Shown: positions 9,701-18,877 of the stretch, in pieces
How positions within the stretch are numbered: position 1 is the first letter of the stretch
How the letters are laid out: each line of letters begins with the position of its first letter
NCBI RefSeq assembly: GCF_000423065.1
Contig: NZ_AUHG01000019.1
Location: 62,001 to 126,000, forward strand
Origin: Christiangramia echinicola DSM 19838
GTDB lineage: Bacteria > Bacteroidota > Bacteroidia > Flavobacteriales > Flavobacteriaceae
Length of the DNA: 64,000 bases
Direction: 5' to 3'
Translations under genes and position numbers: made by a program
Notes under the pieces: model-generated
What the model saw: only the letters and a program-made list of their open reading frames with translations
What the model was told of the DNA's origin: nothing
Databases searched by the model: none

Positions 9701-10596
9701 AGAATGAAGGCTCAACTTTTACTGCAGTTCTTAAGAGCAAAAAAGAAGATTATAGAAAAATTCCTGAACGTGCAGCGAATATTTTAAAAGCACAGACGAC
9801 TAAGTCTTCGCAGAAAGAGGATGCTCCTGCAAATAATAATTTAAGCGAGAGCAAAATCCTTATTATCGAGAATGACAATAAAACCAGGGAATTGCTTGTA
9901 AATAGTATTGGTAAATACTGCCAGATCTATCAGGCGGTAAATGCTGAAGAAGGCATGGAAAAGGCGGGTATGATCTTCCCGGATATCATTGTTTCGGCAA
10001 CCGTGCTGCCAGATATGAATGCCATTCAACTTTCTAAAATGCTAAAGAGTAATATTGGGCTTAATCATATCAATATATTTCTAATGGCAGAAGTGAGCCA
10101 GATATTTGATGAAATTCAGTTGGATGAGACCACCGAGGTGATAAATAAACCTATTGATATAAATCAATTATTAGATAGGATCAATAAAATTCTTGGTTGG
10201 CAGAAGGATCTGAGAGATTCTTATGTAAAAGCGCATGTGGAACACGCTGAGGTAAAATTTAGAAGTAAGAAAGATGAAAAATTCATCCTCGCACTTACAG
10301 ATCTTGTTATCCAGAATATTAAAAATGAGAATTTTTCTGTTCATGAACTGAGTGCTGCTGTAGGCATAAGCAGTAATTCCTTATTCATGAAACTGAAGAG
10401 TATCGTGAATCTTTCTCCTCAGGATTTTATGGAATTCACCAGGCTTAATTACGCGAGAGATCTTACAGAACATACCGATATGAATGTGATGGAGATCGCT
10501 TATAAATCTGGATTTTCAAGTCCTAAATTGTTTTACAGCTCCTTCAAGAAATTTTTTGGATACGGTCTTGCAGAATCTATGCAGGATAAACCATAG
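6742..10596 (+). CDS. Hybrid two-component regulator (HTCS type) lacking both phosphoacceptor residues
   Basis: A 1284-residue protein with full HTCS architecture. In order: signal segment (about 1-27), beta-propeller repeats of the two-component-regulator type (for example IWFGTGKGLSIWNP), a Y_Y_Y domain (about 670-750), one membrane helix (about 755-775), a kinase-like region, a receiver and a C-terminal AraC HTH. Such proteins sense glycans in the periplasm and control polysaccharide genes. Here the H-box reads K795-E-F-K-Q-P-V where HEFRTPL is normal, so the phosphorylated His is Lys. The N-box is degraded, although DNGRGIP remains. The receiver reads IIVSATVLPDM, with Ala1086 at the phosphoacceptor Asp. 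The start is TTG 6742, since a TGA lies two codons upstream. It is convergent with the alpha-glucan operon. Confidence 0.9.
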   Translation: MGHFKFIILFTVFIIFGITGKVIGQNTNSVKRVKAVEPFIKAEEVHIQQGYGDDLWITTPVKVIRYNSIELEDYNKFRGIPKEVGKEYRATYTDSKNQTWLSGNLGIAVFDSRKDEFEFVSATTGAIYGMKEDAGNQLWIAAENGIFKLKVDSDKPDFELSRFISENTLAADIILFQNKIIFGGPNGLLTIDRRSGKFNKIDMGFYQDLQISSLLAMENSILIGTMNRGLYTLTSDLKIFKRVSTIPWAAAQKEISEIERFENEIIVATKGAGLLRLKEDLSLIDDYLTYPDNIFQLHLNDQNLLWLVSNDGLYLQNYSGYVVNKLKNDITKYSSLADDYVTAAKQDSKGNIWFGTGKGLSIWNPTTDRWRHMKNLNYNRVMTKPDEITDFASIGEHMWVATADDGVYKININTLLRAHYSVNALNKIKIQSITSLFADADNNIWVGGKDGYLTRISSNNQIKEYPIRDVQSIAELGPKKVIVATKSRVHSLDPYSGRIIDLKKLTANEELLYYSMNEVKITREGLGLFATNGAGLLMYDFESEEVRILSEEDGLPSNNITGLELDSEDGYWLASDKGLAFYEPGINEVKVFSELNGLTTNELTSNFARLKDGSLVLGSTNGVNVFKPKTMLAQQEFKPRLELKNLFLPKEKDADKGNIALESKTKVSLDEDSGFRISFAAISHLDPDSIQYSWKLERVDKDWTKPSPLTAANYSNLAPGVYTFKVRSKLAGSAWSKPQSLTINVQAVGGTVSSVYLFMGVSILAMVGIFIVVFIKRSKSADREARAELREQLKKEFKQPVESAVKSLSKISAGAEQGNTEDLQRFAARFDDLFNQILNFNYQGSVYEISKIDLHKHIKQMVKDIEPIYKMKDLEVIVNDQWGDSEFYYNREMLDKVFYSLISGSTGYSLKNGKLIVNIIETSVGDLKIQITDNGRGIPENDIKVLEKKRSLNNGPGIRDRSGLRYIIKAKELLASTGGSFSYETEKNEGSTFTAVLKSKKEDYRKIPERAANILKAQTTKSSQKEDAPANNNLSESKILIIENDNKTRELLVNSIGKYCQIYQAVNAEEGMEKAGMIFPDIIVSATVLPDMNAIQLSKMLKSNIGLNHINIFLMAEVSQIFDEIQLDETTEVINKPIDINQLLDRINKILGWQKDLRDSYVKAHVEHAEVKFRSKKDEKFILALTDLVIQNIKNENFSVHELSAAVGISSNSLFMKLKSIVNLSPQDFMEFTRLNYARDLTEHTDMNVMEIAYKSGFSSPKLFYSSFKKFFGYGLAESMQDKP

Positions 10597-10615
10597 TCAC
10601 TAATGCCCTGACAAA

Positions 10616-10651
10616 AATTAGCCTGTCTGGATTTCTCCAGACAGGCTAATT
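10616..10651. terminator. Bidirectional terminator between the regulator and the GH31 gene
   Basis: Perfect 15-bp stem (AATTAGCCTGTCTGG at 10616-10630, loop ATTTCT, complement at 10637-10651) between two convergent genes. It is flanked by an A-rich run on the left and TAATTTTA on the right, so it can serve both strands. Confidence 0.85.
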
Positions 10652-10670
10652 AATTTTAGATAAAATCTTT

Positions 10671-13070
10671 TTATCCTACGAGGTGGAGTTCACCAAAATC
10701 TTTATCAATGATCATCGATTGCTCTTCTGCATTGAACTGAAGATTCTCTAATGGAATTTCTTCATTCTCATAGTAAACTCTTTTAATATCGAATGGAAGA
10801 CCATGCAGCTTTAATCTAAAGCTGGTGTAAGAAGCAGAATATTTTCCACTTTTATGTTGCTGAAGAATGATCTCATTTTCTTTACCAGTAAGCTTAAAAG
10901 TTCGCAGGCTGTATATATTCTGACGATATTCATAGCCGTCGTGAGCATCTTCATAGAACTCAGAATTTTCCTTTCCAAGTTTATAGTAAAGATCAAGGGT
11001 CATTTGCTCGATTTGAATTTCATCTACATATTGCTGAACTGGATATTTTGGAATAACGGCACCTTCTTTTATGTAAATTGGAATAATGTCTAAGGGTGCA
11101 TCTACCCACATTTCCTTGCCACCCTGTACATGCTTATCTGTCCAGAAGTTGTACCATTTTCCACGTGGAATATACATTCTTCTTCCCTGTACGTTAGGTT
11201 CCTGAACCGGGCAAACCAGGATCTGATTTCCGAAGATGAATTCATCGGCTCTGTAATGTGTTTGCACATCTTCCTGATCAAAATATACCAGTGGCTTTAG
11301 TATAGGAATTCCTTCCTGTACATAGTTATAGAATGCTGTATATAAGTAAGGCAGTAATTGATATCTTAACTCTACATATTTTCTTGAAATATCCAGGACT
11401 TCTTCTCCAAAGAACCATGGTTCCTGTTCTCCGTGATCTCCTGACGAGTGCACACGGCAGAATGGATGGAAAATTCCCAGTTGCAACCACCTGGTATAAA
11501 GTTCTCCCGAAGGTTGCTCAGCAAAACCTCCAATATCAGATCCCGAGAAGCTCATACCGCTCATGCATAACCTTTGAATCTGGATATTTGCCAGCCATAA
11601 ATGTTCCCAGGTCGCTACGTTGTCTCCAGTCCAGGTGGACGTATATCTTTGCCCTCCGGAATAATTGGCTCTGGTGATGATAAAAGGTCTTTTGGGGAAA
11701 TTGTATTTTTTCACACCTTCATAGGTCGCACGGGCCATTTGCATTCCGTAGATATTATGAGCTTTACGGTGACTGCATCGGTGGCCATCATAATCATGAC
11801 GTACATCTAAAGGGAACGTTTTTCCCGGAACCTCCATTACGGCAGGTTCATTCATATCGTTCCAGACTCCTTTTACCCCTATATCGCCAATAAGTTCCCG
11901 GTAAAGTCCGCTCCACCATTCACGTACCTCGGGATTGGTGAAATCTGGGAAATAACATTCTCCAGGCCAGACCTTACCGCGCATGTACGGACCATCTGCT
12001 CTTCGGCAGAAATAATCTTTATCCAGAGCTTCTTTGAAAATATCGTAACTAAGGTCAATTTTTATCCCCGGATCAATGATCGCTACGGTCTTAAATCCGT
12101 CTGCTTCCAGTTCAGCAACCATTCTTTTTGGATCTGGAAAATATTCCTTATTCCAGGTAAAACACCTGAAACCATCCATATAATCTATATCCAGGTATAT
12201 GGCATCACAAGGAAAGTTTAATTCCCTGAATTTAGATGTGATCTCCTTAACCTTACTTTCCGGGTAATAACTCCATTTACACTGGTGAAAACCAAGCGCC
12301 CACATTGGTGGTAGTTCCGGTTTTCCTGTAAGATCTGTATAGGTAGTTAAAACGTCATTCATTTCTGGCCCGTAGATGAAGTAGTAATTCATTTCTCCCC
12401 CATCTGCCCAGAAACTGGTAACATTTCTCCTTTCAGCACAAAAATCAAAATGCGTTTTAAAAGTATTGTCGAAAAAGATCCCGTAAGACATATTATTATG
12501 TAATCCCATGTAATATGGAACCGCCTTATAAAGTTCAGTAGTATCCTTTCCGTAGGCATACTGGTCTGTATTCCATAAACTGAGTCTTTTTCCTTTTAAA
12601 TTGAAGTTGGTTGGTTTATCTCCAAGTCCGAAGAAGTTTTCCTGGTCTTTGGAAGATTTACTCATTTTTACAAAATTCCCCCCAAATTCGAAACTTTCTT
12701 CCCAGTGGAAACCTAGTTCATCTTCAAGTATGGGCTTCCCGTTGAGGTTATACATGCCTACTCGAATATCATCCCGCGCAACTTTACAGATGAATTTTTC
12801 TGTAGTGATCACAATATGGGTTTCTGTTTCTTCAACCTTCAATTGATTAAAACCATGTGGATGATTTTCATCAACGGCATAAGAAAAATCATGTCCGAAA
12901 ATTCCAGTAGTGGAATATCGAAGCCGAAGCATATTGTCACGAAGTACCTGAATAAGCAATCGCACTCCATTTTTTGTAATAAAACTTATAGAATCCTGGT
13001 CGTGTTCAAAAGATATTAAACTGGTGGGATAGAGATTCCCTTTATGTTCTAGTTCTGTATTGGTAATCAT
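10671..13070 (-). CDS. Glycoside hydrolase family 31 alpha-glucosidase
   Basis: A 799-residue GH31 enzyme that releases glucose from non-reducing ends of alpha-glucans. The catalytic nucleophile is D405 in GVWNDMNEP, and the likely acid/base is D483 in TSTWTGDNVATWEHL. An N-terminal beta-sandwich (about 1-250), the (beta/alpha)8 barrel and C-terminal beta domains are all present, and the length is normal for the family. No signal peptide is visible, so it is probably cytoplasmic. It is the last gene of the minus-strand operon glgE-mak-glgB-GH31, 64 bp after glgB. Context suggests it degrades glycogen-derived maltodextrins. The exact linkage preference cannot be read from sequence. Confidence 0.9.
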   Translation of the reverse strand: MITNTELEHKGNLYPTSLISFEHDQDSISFITKNGVRLLIQVLRDNMLRLRYSTTGIFGHDFSYAVDENHPHGFNQLKVEETETHIVITTEKFICKVARDDIRVGMYNLNGKPILEDELGFHWEESFEFGGNFVKMSKSSKDQENFFGLGDKPTNFNLKGKRLSLWNTDQYAYGKDTTELYKAVPYYMGLHNNMSYGIFFDNTFKTHFDFCAERRNVTSFWADGGEMNYYFIYGPEMNDVLTTYTDLTGKPELPPMWALGFHQCKWSYYPESKVKEITSKFRELNFPCDAIYLDIDYMDGFRCFTWNKEYFPDPKRMVAELEADGFKTVAIIDPGIKIDLSYDIFKEALDKDYFCRRADGPYMRGKVWPGECYFPDFTNPEVREWWSGLYRELIGDIGVKGVWNDMNEPAVMEVPGKTFPLDVRHDYDGHRCSHRKAHNIYGMQMARATYEGVKKYNFPKRPFIITRANYSGGQRYTSTWTGDNVATWEHLWLANIQIQRLCMSGMSFSGSDIGGFAEQPSGELYTRWLQLGIFHPFCRVHSSGDHGEQEPWFFGEEVLDISRKYVELRYQLLPYLYTAFYNYVQEGIPILKPLVYFDQEDVQTHYRADEFIFGNQILVCPVQEPNVQGRRMYIPRGKWYNFWTDKHVQGGKEMWVDAPLDIIPIYIKEGAVIPKYPVQQYVDEIQIEQMTLDLYYKLGKENSEFYEDAHDGYEYRQNIYSLRTFKLTGKENEIILQQHKSGKYSASYTSFRLKLHGLPFDIKRVYYENEEIPLENLQFNAEEQSMIIDKDFGELHLVG

Positions 13071-13134
13071 AGTCTTACAATCTTTTTTAAGAAGTACAAA
13101 AGAAGCTTATTCTCCTGAATTTTTATTTAGTTGT

Positions 13135-15042
13135 TTATAAAATTTCAAAAACAACAGTGCCTAAAGGTGGAATAGATATTTTCGCAGAATAGTCTTTTCC
13201 ATGAAAGGAATTTTTTTCGATTTTCACAGGTTTATTGCGCATTCCGGAGCCCCAGTATTTTTTGTCATCAGAGTTGAAAACCTCCTTTAATTTACCTTTT
13301 GAGGGCAGTCCTAAACTATAATCTTTTAGAACTGTAGGTGTGAAATTACATACAATTACAAGCGTGTCTTTTGGATCATTACCTTTTCTTAGATAACTCA
13401 ACACCGAATTCTGACTGTCATCATAAGCGATCCATTCAAAACCTTCAGCAGAGAATTGCTTCTCATGAAGTGCTGGTCTGGATTTATACAGTTTATTAAG
13501 ATCTGTAAGTGCTTTTTTGATTCCCTGATGGGGTTCATGTTCCAATAAATGCCAGTCTAAGCTGGTGTTGTAATTCCACTCTTCATATTGTCCAATTTCA
13601 GCTCCCATAAAAAGCAATTTTGCTCCGGGATGTGTATACATATATGAATAGAGCAATCTTAAATTGGCAAATCTTTGCCATTCATCACCCGGCATTCTTC
13701 CCAAAAGGGATTTCTTACCATAAACTACTTCATCATGACTTAATGGTAGCGCAAAATTCTCAGTAAAGGTATAGGTCATACTGAAACTGATATCATTATG
13801 ATGATGTTGTCTGTAAATAGGATCTTTTTTAAAATACTCCAGCGTATCGTGCATCCAGCCCATCATCCATTTCATGCCAAAACCAAGACCTCCAAGGTCT
13901 ACAGGTTTCGAAACCATTGGGAATGAGGTAGATTCTTCAGCTATCGTCTGTACGCCTTCAAAACTCCTGTAGACTTCGGTATTTAGATCGCGAACAAAAC
14001 TTATAGCATCCAGGTTCTCCCTGCCGCCATGCTCATTTGGTTCCCATTCTCCATCCTCTCTTGAATAATCCAGGTAAAGCATCGAAGCTACAGCATCTAC
14101 ACGTAGACCATCTACATGATATTTGTCCAGCCAGAAAATAGCATTACTAATTAAGAAAGAACGAACCTCGTTTCTTCCGTAGTTGAAAATAAGGCTCTTC
14201 CAATCTGGATGATATCCTTTTCTTGGGTCGGGATGTTCATAAAGATGTGAGCCATCAAACATTCCCAGACCATGTTTGTCTTCTGGAAAATGGGAGGGAA
14301 CCCAATCCAGGATAACTCCAATACCTGCCTTATGAAAAGCATCCATAAGCTCCATGAATTCCTGTGGAGTTCCAAATCTTGAAGTGGGAGCAAAATAACC
14401 GGTTAGTTGATAACCCCAGGACGGATCATAAGGGTATTCCATAATTGGCATGAACTCCACGTGGGTAAATTCCATTTCCTTAACATAGGAAACCAGCTCA
14501 TCTGCCATTTCAGAATATGTAAGCGAACGATGCTCATCCATATTCTTTCTCCAGGAACTTAAATGAACCTCGTAAATTGAATATGGCTTATCCAGCCCAT
14601 TGATATCTTTTCTTTTAGAGATGTATTTTTTGTCTTTCCATTTATAGTCCAGATCCCAGACTATAGAAGCTGTATTTGGTGGATGTTCACACTTAAGAGC
14701 ATAAGGATCTGCCTTTTCCAGGTTCATGTCATTATTGTTAGACTGAATCTTGTATTTATATTTTGCGCCTTTTTCTACTCCCGGAATAAATCCTTCCCAG
14801 ATGCCGCTTTCGTCCCATCTAACATTCAATGGATGTTCCCCTTCCAGCCAGTAATTAAAATCTCCAATGACTGAGACCGATTTGGCCGTTGGAGCCCAAA
14901 CCGCGAAATAAACTCCTTTCTCACCGTTCACTTCCATTATATGGGCGCCAAATTTTTCATACAGGCGGTAATGTTTACCTGCTTTAAAAAGGGAAATATC
15001 GAAATCTGAAAATAAAGAGTGTACCTGTACTTCTTTTTTCAT
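13135..15042 (-). CDS. glgB: 1,4-alpha-glucan branching enzyme (GH13)
   Basis: A 635-residue branching enzyme that introduces alpha-1,6 branches into glycogen. It has an N-terminal carbohydrate-binding/Ig-like module (VYFAVWAPTAKSVSVIGDFN) and then the GH13 barrel. Catalytic residues are D316 (GLRVDAVASM), E369 (TIAEESTSFP) and the transition-state Asp in LPLSHDEVVYGK. The GYFAPTSRFGTP motif is typical of GlgB. The C-terminal beta domain ends in PPLGTVVFEIL. It lies 8 bp downstream of the maltokinase gene. In the GlgE pathway this enzyme branches the linear chains that GlgE makes. Confidence 0.95.
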   Translation of the reverse strand: MKKEVQVHSLFSDFDISLFKAGKHYRLYEKFGAHIMEVNGEKGVYFAVWAPTAKSVSVIGDFNYWLEGEHPLNVRWDESGIWEGFIPGVEKGAKYKYKIQSNNNDMNLEKADPYALKCEHPPNTASIVWDLDYKWKDKKYISKRKDINGLDKPYSIYEVHLSSWRKNMDEHRSLTYSEMADELVSYVKEMEFTHVEFMPIMEYPYDPSWGYQLTGYFAPTSRFGTPQEFMELMDAFHKAGIGVILDWVPSHFPEDKHGLGMFDGSHLYEHPDPRKGYHPDWKSLIFNYGRNEVRSFLISNAIFWLDKYHVDGLRVDAVASMLYLDYSREDGEWEPNEHGGRENLDAISFVRDLNTEVYRSFEGVQTIAEESTSFPMVSKPVDLGGLGFGMKWMMGWMHDTLEYFKKDPIYRQHHHNDISFSMTYTFTENFALPLSHDEVVYGKKSLLGRMPGDEWQRFANLRLLYSYMYTHPGAKLLFMGAEIGQYEEWNYNTSLDWHLLEHEPHQGIKKALTDLNKLYKSRPALHEKQFSAEGFEWIAYDDSQNSVLSYLRKGNDPKDTLVIVCNFTPTVLKDYSLGLPSKGKLKEVFNSDDKKYWGSGMRNKPVKIEKNSFHGKDYSAKISIPPLGTVVFEIL

Positions 15043-15050
15043 AGTTGGTT

Positions 15051-16700
15051 TTAGTTTTTCTTATTCTTTAAAATACTGGCTATTCCTCTTAAAGGGATTA
15101 TTGTCCAGCGTGGTCTGGAATTCAACTCATATCCTAATTCGTAAACCGCTTTTTCCAGAAGGCAATAATCAAGTAAAAATTCTATTTCTTGTTTATAGCC
15201 TATGTTAAGATTTTCGGTTTGTACTTTTTGAACATAAGTTTCCATAAAAACCCCTATCATAAATTTATAAAGTACTTCTCCTGCCTGGAACATTTCTTCC
15301 TGTGATGTAGCAAAGCTTCCATCATTGTTAAAGATGGTTGAATATATAGCATAATGGAATGATCTGAACATTCCTGCTACATCTTTTAATGGGGGTTGTT
15401 TTACTTTTCTATCCTGGATCGTACTTTCGGGTTCTCCTTCAAAATCCAGCAAATAGAAATCATCGTGATCTACCAGGACCTGTCCCAGGTGGTAGTCACC
15501 GTGTATCCTGATACGCTCACTTTTCATCTTGGTCCAGTTGAAATTGAGAAAATGTTCCCTGATCTCTTTTTTCTTATCCAGGAACTCATTGGCGAGTTTC
15601 AACGCTTCACCATCAAGTTTATGCATGTTATTCTCGATCGTATTCAGGCGATTCTGAAACATATAAATAAGCCTGTTCTTCAGCCATACAGCATAGTCAC
15701 CATTATACTTTGTAGGAGTAAAGGCTGTGTCTTGCATATCACTTCCTAGGGCAATATGCATTTCTGCAGTTCTTAACGCAAGTTTTGAGACTTTCAGGAA
15801 AATATTCAATCCTGCAAAATCTATAATTTCAGGAGGGATGGTATTAATAGGTTGTCGCTGGTATAATGGTATGTTTGGAAGCTTGCTTACGTTTATCTTC
15901 TTTTTTTCAAGATTGGTGTAAACAGACTTTAATTCCTGCAACATATATTTCCATGCATCCCCATTATTTTCTAATAATTCCTGCATTAATGAGAGGGTGA
16001 TCGTATCCCCATTGTCCAGTGCCAGATTGATGCTTCCCACGTAAGCCGGAGTATTCTTGAAATTACTTTTTTCAGTCAGGAATCTGCTAATTTCATAATC
16101 GGGATTTTTACTGGTATAGATCCTTCTGAAAAACTTCATTACATAATTATCATTATAGATAATTGAAGTATTGCTCTGTTCTCCTCCCATAAATCTGGAA
16201 GATTTGTATTTAGAAGGTTTAAGGGTTTCAGACCTGTGAAAAATAACTTTGGAGTCCTCTTCCTGCTCTACAGTATAATTCATGATCTTATCAAAGACCA
16301 GTTGACGAAAATCTTCAATGTGAATTGCATCAATTAAATATCCCTGTTCACCTTGAAAAGTAACCTGTGCGATAACCGTATTCGTCTCCAGTTTTTCTTT
16401 TTCTTCAACTATAAAACTTAGTGGAATGAAATAATCCTGGAAGAATGCTTCACTAAAATTAATTTCAATCAACACTCCGTAAAAAGTATTTTTATCTGAA
16501 CTTAATTTTCCGTGATCTACAACATCTATATATTTAAGAGTACTTGATTTTCCGGCATACCAGCGCTTTTTCAGAATGTAATTCTCAAGGATCTCTGTAC
16601 TGAAAGTCTTGATGAATTCCGGATCTTCAAATGCAGTATCCCAGGTACATTTAAACTGAAAATCTGATGTATTTATTACTGGCTTAGCCTTTTTTGACAT
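15051..16700 (-). CDS. Maltokinase (Pep2/Mak type)
   Basis: A 549-residue kinase expected to phosphorylate maltose to maltose-1-phosphate, the donor used by GlgE. The N-terminal cap has the family motif KRWYAGKSSTLKYIDVVD. The aminoglycoside-phosphotransferase-like core has the catalytic loop IHGDYHLGQVLVDHDDFYLLDFEGEP (split here as HGDYHLGQ and DFEG). It is longer than typical actinobacterial Mak (about 450 residues), partly through an extended middle segment. It sits 4 bp after glgE and 8 bp before glgB. No trehalose synthase (TreS) domain is fused to it and no treS gene lies nearby. Confidence 0.88.
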   Translation of the reverse strand: MSKKAKPVINTSDFQFKCTWDTAFEDPEFIKTFSTEILENYILKKRWYAGKSSTLKYIDVVDHGKLSSDKNTFYGVLIEINFSEAFFQDYFIPLSFIVEEKEKLETNTVIAQVTFQGEQGYLIDAIHIEDFRQLVFDKIMNYTVEQEEDSKVIFHRSETLKPSKYKSSRFMGGEQSNTSIIYNDNYVMKFFRRIYTSKNPDYEISRFLTEKSNFKNTPAYVGSINLALDNGDTITLSLMQELLENNGDAWKYMLQELKSVYTNLEKKKINVSKLPNIPLYQRQPINTIPPEIIDFAGLNIFLKVSKLALRTAEMHIALGSDMQDTAFTPTKYNGDYAVWLKNRLIYMFQNRLNTIENNMHKLDGEALKLANEFLDKKKEIREHFLNFNWTKMKSERIRIHGDYHLGQVLVDHDDFYLLDFEGEPESTIQDRKVKQPPLKDVAGMFRSFHYAIYSTIFNNDGSFATSQEEMFQAGEVLYKFMIGVFMETYVQKVQTENLNIGYKQEIEFLLDYCLLEKAVYELGYELNSRPRWTIIPLRGIASILKNKKN

Positions 16701-16704
16701 ACTC

Positions 16705-18648
16705 TTAATTTTTATGGATTTTGAATAGGTGAAATGGCATACCCGGATGTAACTCTATAAAACACCATTCCTGATCCCAATGGTATGAATTACCGGTAAT
16801 CAAATCTTCTACAGTAATAGATTGACCGAAATCAAGTCCCAGTTCGTGCCTCGGAACTTTTACTGAAGCTTGCTTGGAATAATGAGGATCCAGACTTACG
16901 ACCATTAAAGTATGATTTTCCCTTGCCTGATCATATTTGTAATAAGCCATCATGCCCTCGTCATGTATCTCGCAAAATTGAATATTATTGGTCTGTTGTA
17001 AAGAAGTATTATCCTTTCTCGCCTGGTTGATCTTGGTAATTACCCGCATCAACTTATTTTCTGCATTCCAGTCCCAATGCCGTAACTGGTATTTTTCTGA
17101 ATCGTAATATTCCTCTTTTCCAGGTACCGCGTCTGAGATCATAAACTCGAATACAGGTCCATATATTCCTGTATTGGAGCTTAAGGTCGCTGCCAGGAAA
17201 TATCTTATCATATACATGGATTCGTTTGCTCCTTGCAGGTGAAAAGGATTAATATCTGGGGTATTTGGCCAGAAATTAGGCCGGAAGTATTCCTTTAGAT
17301 CTGTTTTAGTAAGTTCATTTACATATTGGGTCAACTCCTGTTTACTGTTACGCCAGGTAAAATAAGTGTATGATTGAGTGAACCCCTGTTTTGCCAGTTG
17401 TTCCATGATCTTTGGCCTGGTAAAGGCTTCAGAAAGGAATAAAATGTCAGGATGTTTTTTCTTTACTTCGGCTATGAGCCAACCCCAGAAATAGAATGGT
17501 TTTGTGTGTGGATTGTCAACCCTGAAGATCTTAATTCCTACTTCTTCGATCCAGTACAATACAATATCCCTAAACTCTGACCACATTTTTTTCCATTCTT
17601 CAGATTCAAAATATATAGGGAGTATATCCTGATATTTTTTAGGCGGGTTTTCAGCATATTGTATACTGCCATCTGGCCGCCATTTGAACCATTTTGGGTG
17701 TTGCTTTACATAGGGATGATCTGGTGCGGCCTGTAGCGCAAAATCCATGGCAACTTCAATTCCAAGGTCCTTTGCTTTATTTACGAGGGATTTAAATTCT
17801 TTAAGTTTTCCAAGTTTCGGGTGAATATCTCGATGTCCGCCTTTTTTCGAACCAATTCCCCATGGTGAACCCACATCACCCTGAGCAGCATCTGTCGCGT
17901 TGTTTTTTCCTTTACGGTTTACCTCACCTATTGGATGAATAGGAGGGAAGTATAATACGTCGAAACCCATTTCTGAAATTCGAGGGAGAATGCGTTCACA
18001 ATCCCTAAAAGTTCCATGTTTATTTTCTTCAGAAGAAGATGAGCGCGGGAAGAACTCATACCAGGTACTAAACCTGGCCTTTGGTCGATCTACGTACACC
18101 GGTATTTTTTGAGATTTATAAGGAACTGCTTTTACTGGATACTTTATAAAGATGTTTTCAAGTTCCCTGTCTAGACAAATACTAACTGCTTCTTCATATT
18201 TTTCCCTGTCGCTAAATGAGGTTATTGCCCGTTTTACCAGTTCCGACTCAGATTTAGTGCAATTCTTAAGAATAGGTTTTAGAAGTTCTGCTCCTTCCAG
18301 TAATTCTGAATGTACTTGCTGCCCGTCCTCTATTTTTTTAATAATACCATGCCTCCAGTTTAGACCATGATCTTCCCATCCCTGTATATAATATTCGTAC
18401 TCACCCTGGGTCTCTACAGTAAAAACGCCATTCCAGTTATCATTAACCGTTGGATTCATCCGGGATTCATCCCAGCGACGTTGGTTTTTAGATTTAAAAA
18501 AAATAGAGGCCTGAATTATATCATGGCCATCTCCCAATATATCTGCGTTTACGTCTACAACTTCACCTGTTACCCTTTTTACCGCATAGTCTCCACAGTT
18601 AATACTAGGTGTAATATTCTCAATAACAATTCTGCTTTTTTCCAGCAT
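16705..18648 (-). CDS. glgE: Alpha-1,4-glucan:maltose-1-phosphate maltosyltransferase
   Basis: A 647-residue GH13 enzyme that transfers maltosyl units from maltose-1-phosphate to the growing alpha-1,4-glucan. The N-terminal GlgE-specific domain (about 1-120) contains QASIFFKSKNQRRWDES. The barrel has the family motif FPPIHPIGEVNRKGKNN, the nucleophile D378 in FRVDNPHTKPF and the acid/base E407 in LFLSEAFTRPK. The C-terminal part carries EYYDSEKYQLRHWDW. It is the first gene of a four-gene minus-strand operon. The start is ATG at 18646-18648, giving the expected N-terminus. A divergent lipoprotein gene lies 229 bp away. Confidence 0.93.
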   Translation of the reverse strand: MLEKSRIVIENITPSINCGDYAVKRVTGEVVDVNADILGDGHDIIQASIFFKSKNQRRWDESRMNPTVNDNWNGVFTVETQGEYEYYIQGWEDHGLNWRHGIIKKIEDGQQVHSELLEGAELLKPILKNCTKSESELVKRAITSFSDREKYEEAVSICLDRELENIFIKYPVKAVPYKSQKIPVYVDRPKARFSTWYEFFPRSSSSEENKHGTFRDCERILPRISEMGFDVLYFPPIHPIGEVNRKGKNNATDAAQGDVGSPWGIGSKKGGHRDIHPKLGKLKEFKSLVNKAKDLGIEVAMDFALQAAPDHPYVKQHPKWFKWRPDGSIQYAENPPKKYQDILPIYFESEEWKKMWSEFRDIVLYWIEEVGIKIFRVDNPHTKPFYFWGWLIAEVKKKHPDILFLSEAFTRPKIMEQLAKQGFTQSYTYFTWRNSKQELTQYVNELTKTDLKEYFRPNFWPNTPDINPFHLQGANESMYMIRYFLAATLSSNTGIYGPVFEFMISDAVPGKEEYYDSEKYQLRHWDWNAENKLMRVITKINQARKDNTSLQQTNNIQFCEIHDEGMMAYYKYDQARENHTLMVVSLDPHYSKQASVKVPRHELGLDFGQSITVEDLITGNSYHWDQEWCFIELHPGMPFHLFKIHKN

Positions 18649-18726
18649 ACGGGTCTTGTTTTTTATAGTTCTTGATTAACCAGAATCTTAAATTTAATAA
18701 ACTGATTTCGAAAATCATTCTAATTT

Positions 18727-18751
18727 GTAAACTTGTTTAATTTTTTGACAA
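18727..18751 (-). promoter_or_regulatory. Possible promoter of the glgE operon
   Basis: On the minus strand a TTG (18749-18751) is followed after 19 nt by TACAAATT, which keeps the spacing of the Bacteroidetes -33/-7 pattern but only part of the TAnnTTTG box. It lies about 80 nt upstream of the glgE ATG in the divergent intergenic region. Confidence 0.3.
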
Positions 18752-18877
18752 TTAATTAAGTTTTAGGGGTTTATAATTTCAATGTTCGAATCAAAAGCTT
18801 GGTGAATTCATTAAAAATTAAGAATTTAGAGTGGCCTCTTTTCAATATAAAGAATAAACCAATCAAATTTTACACAT

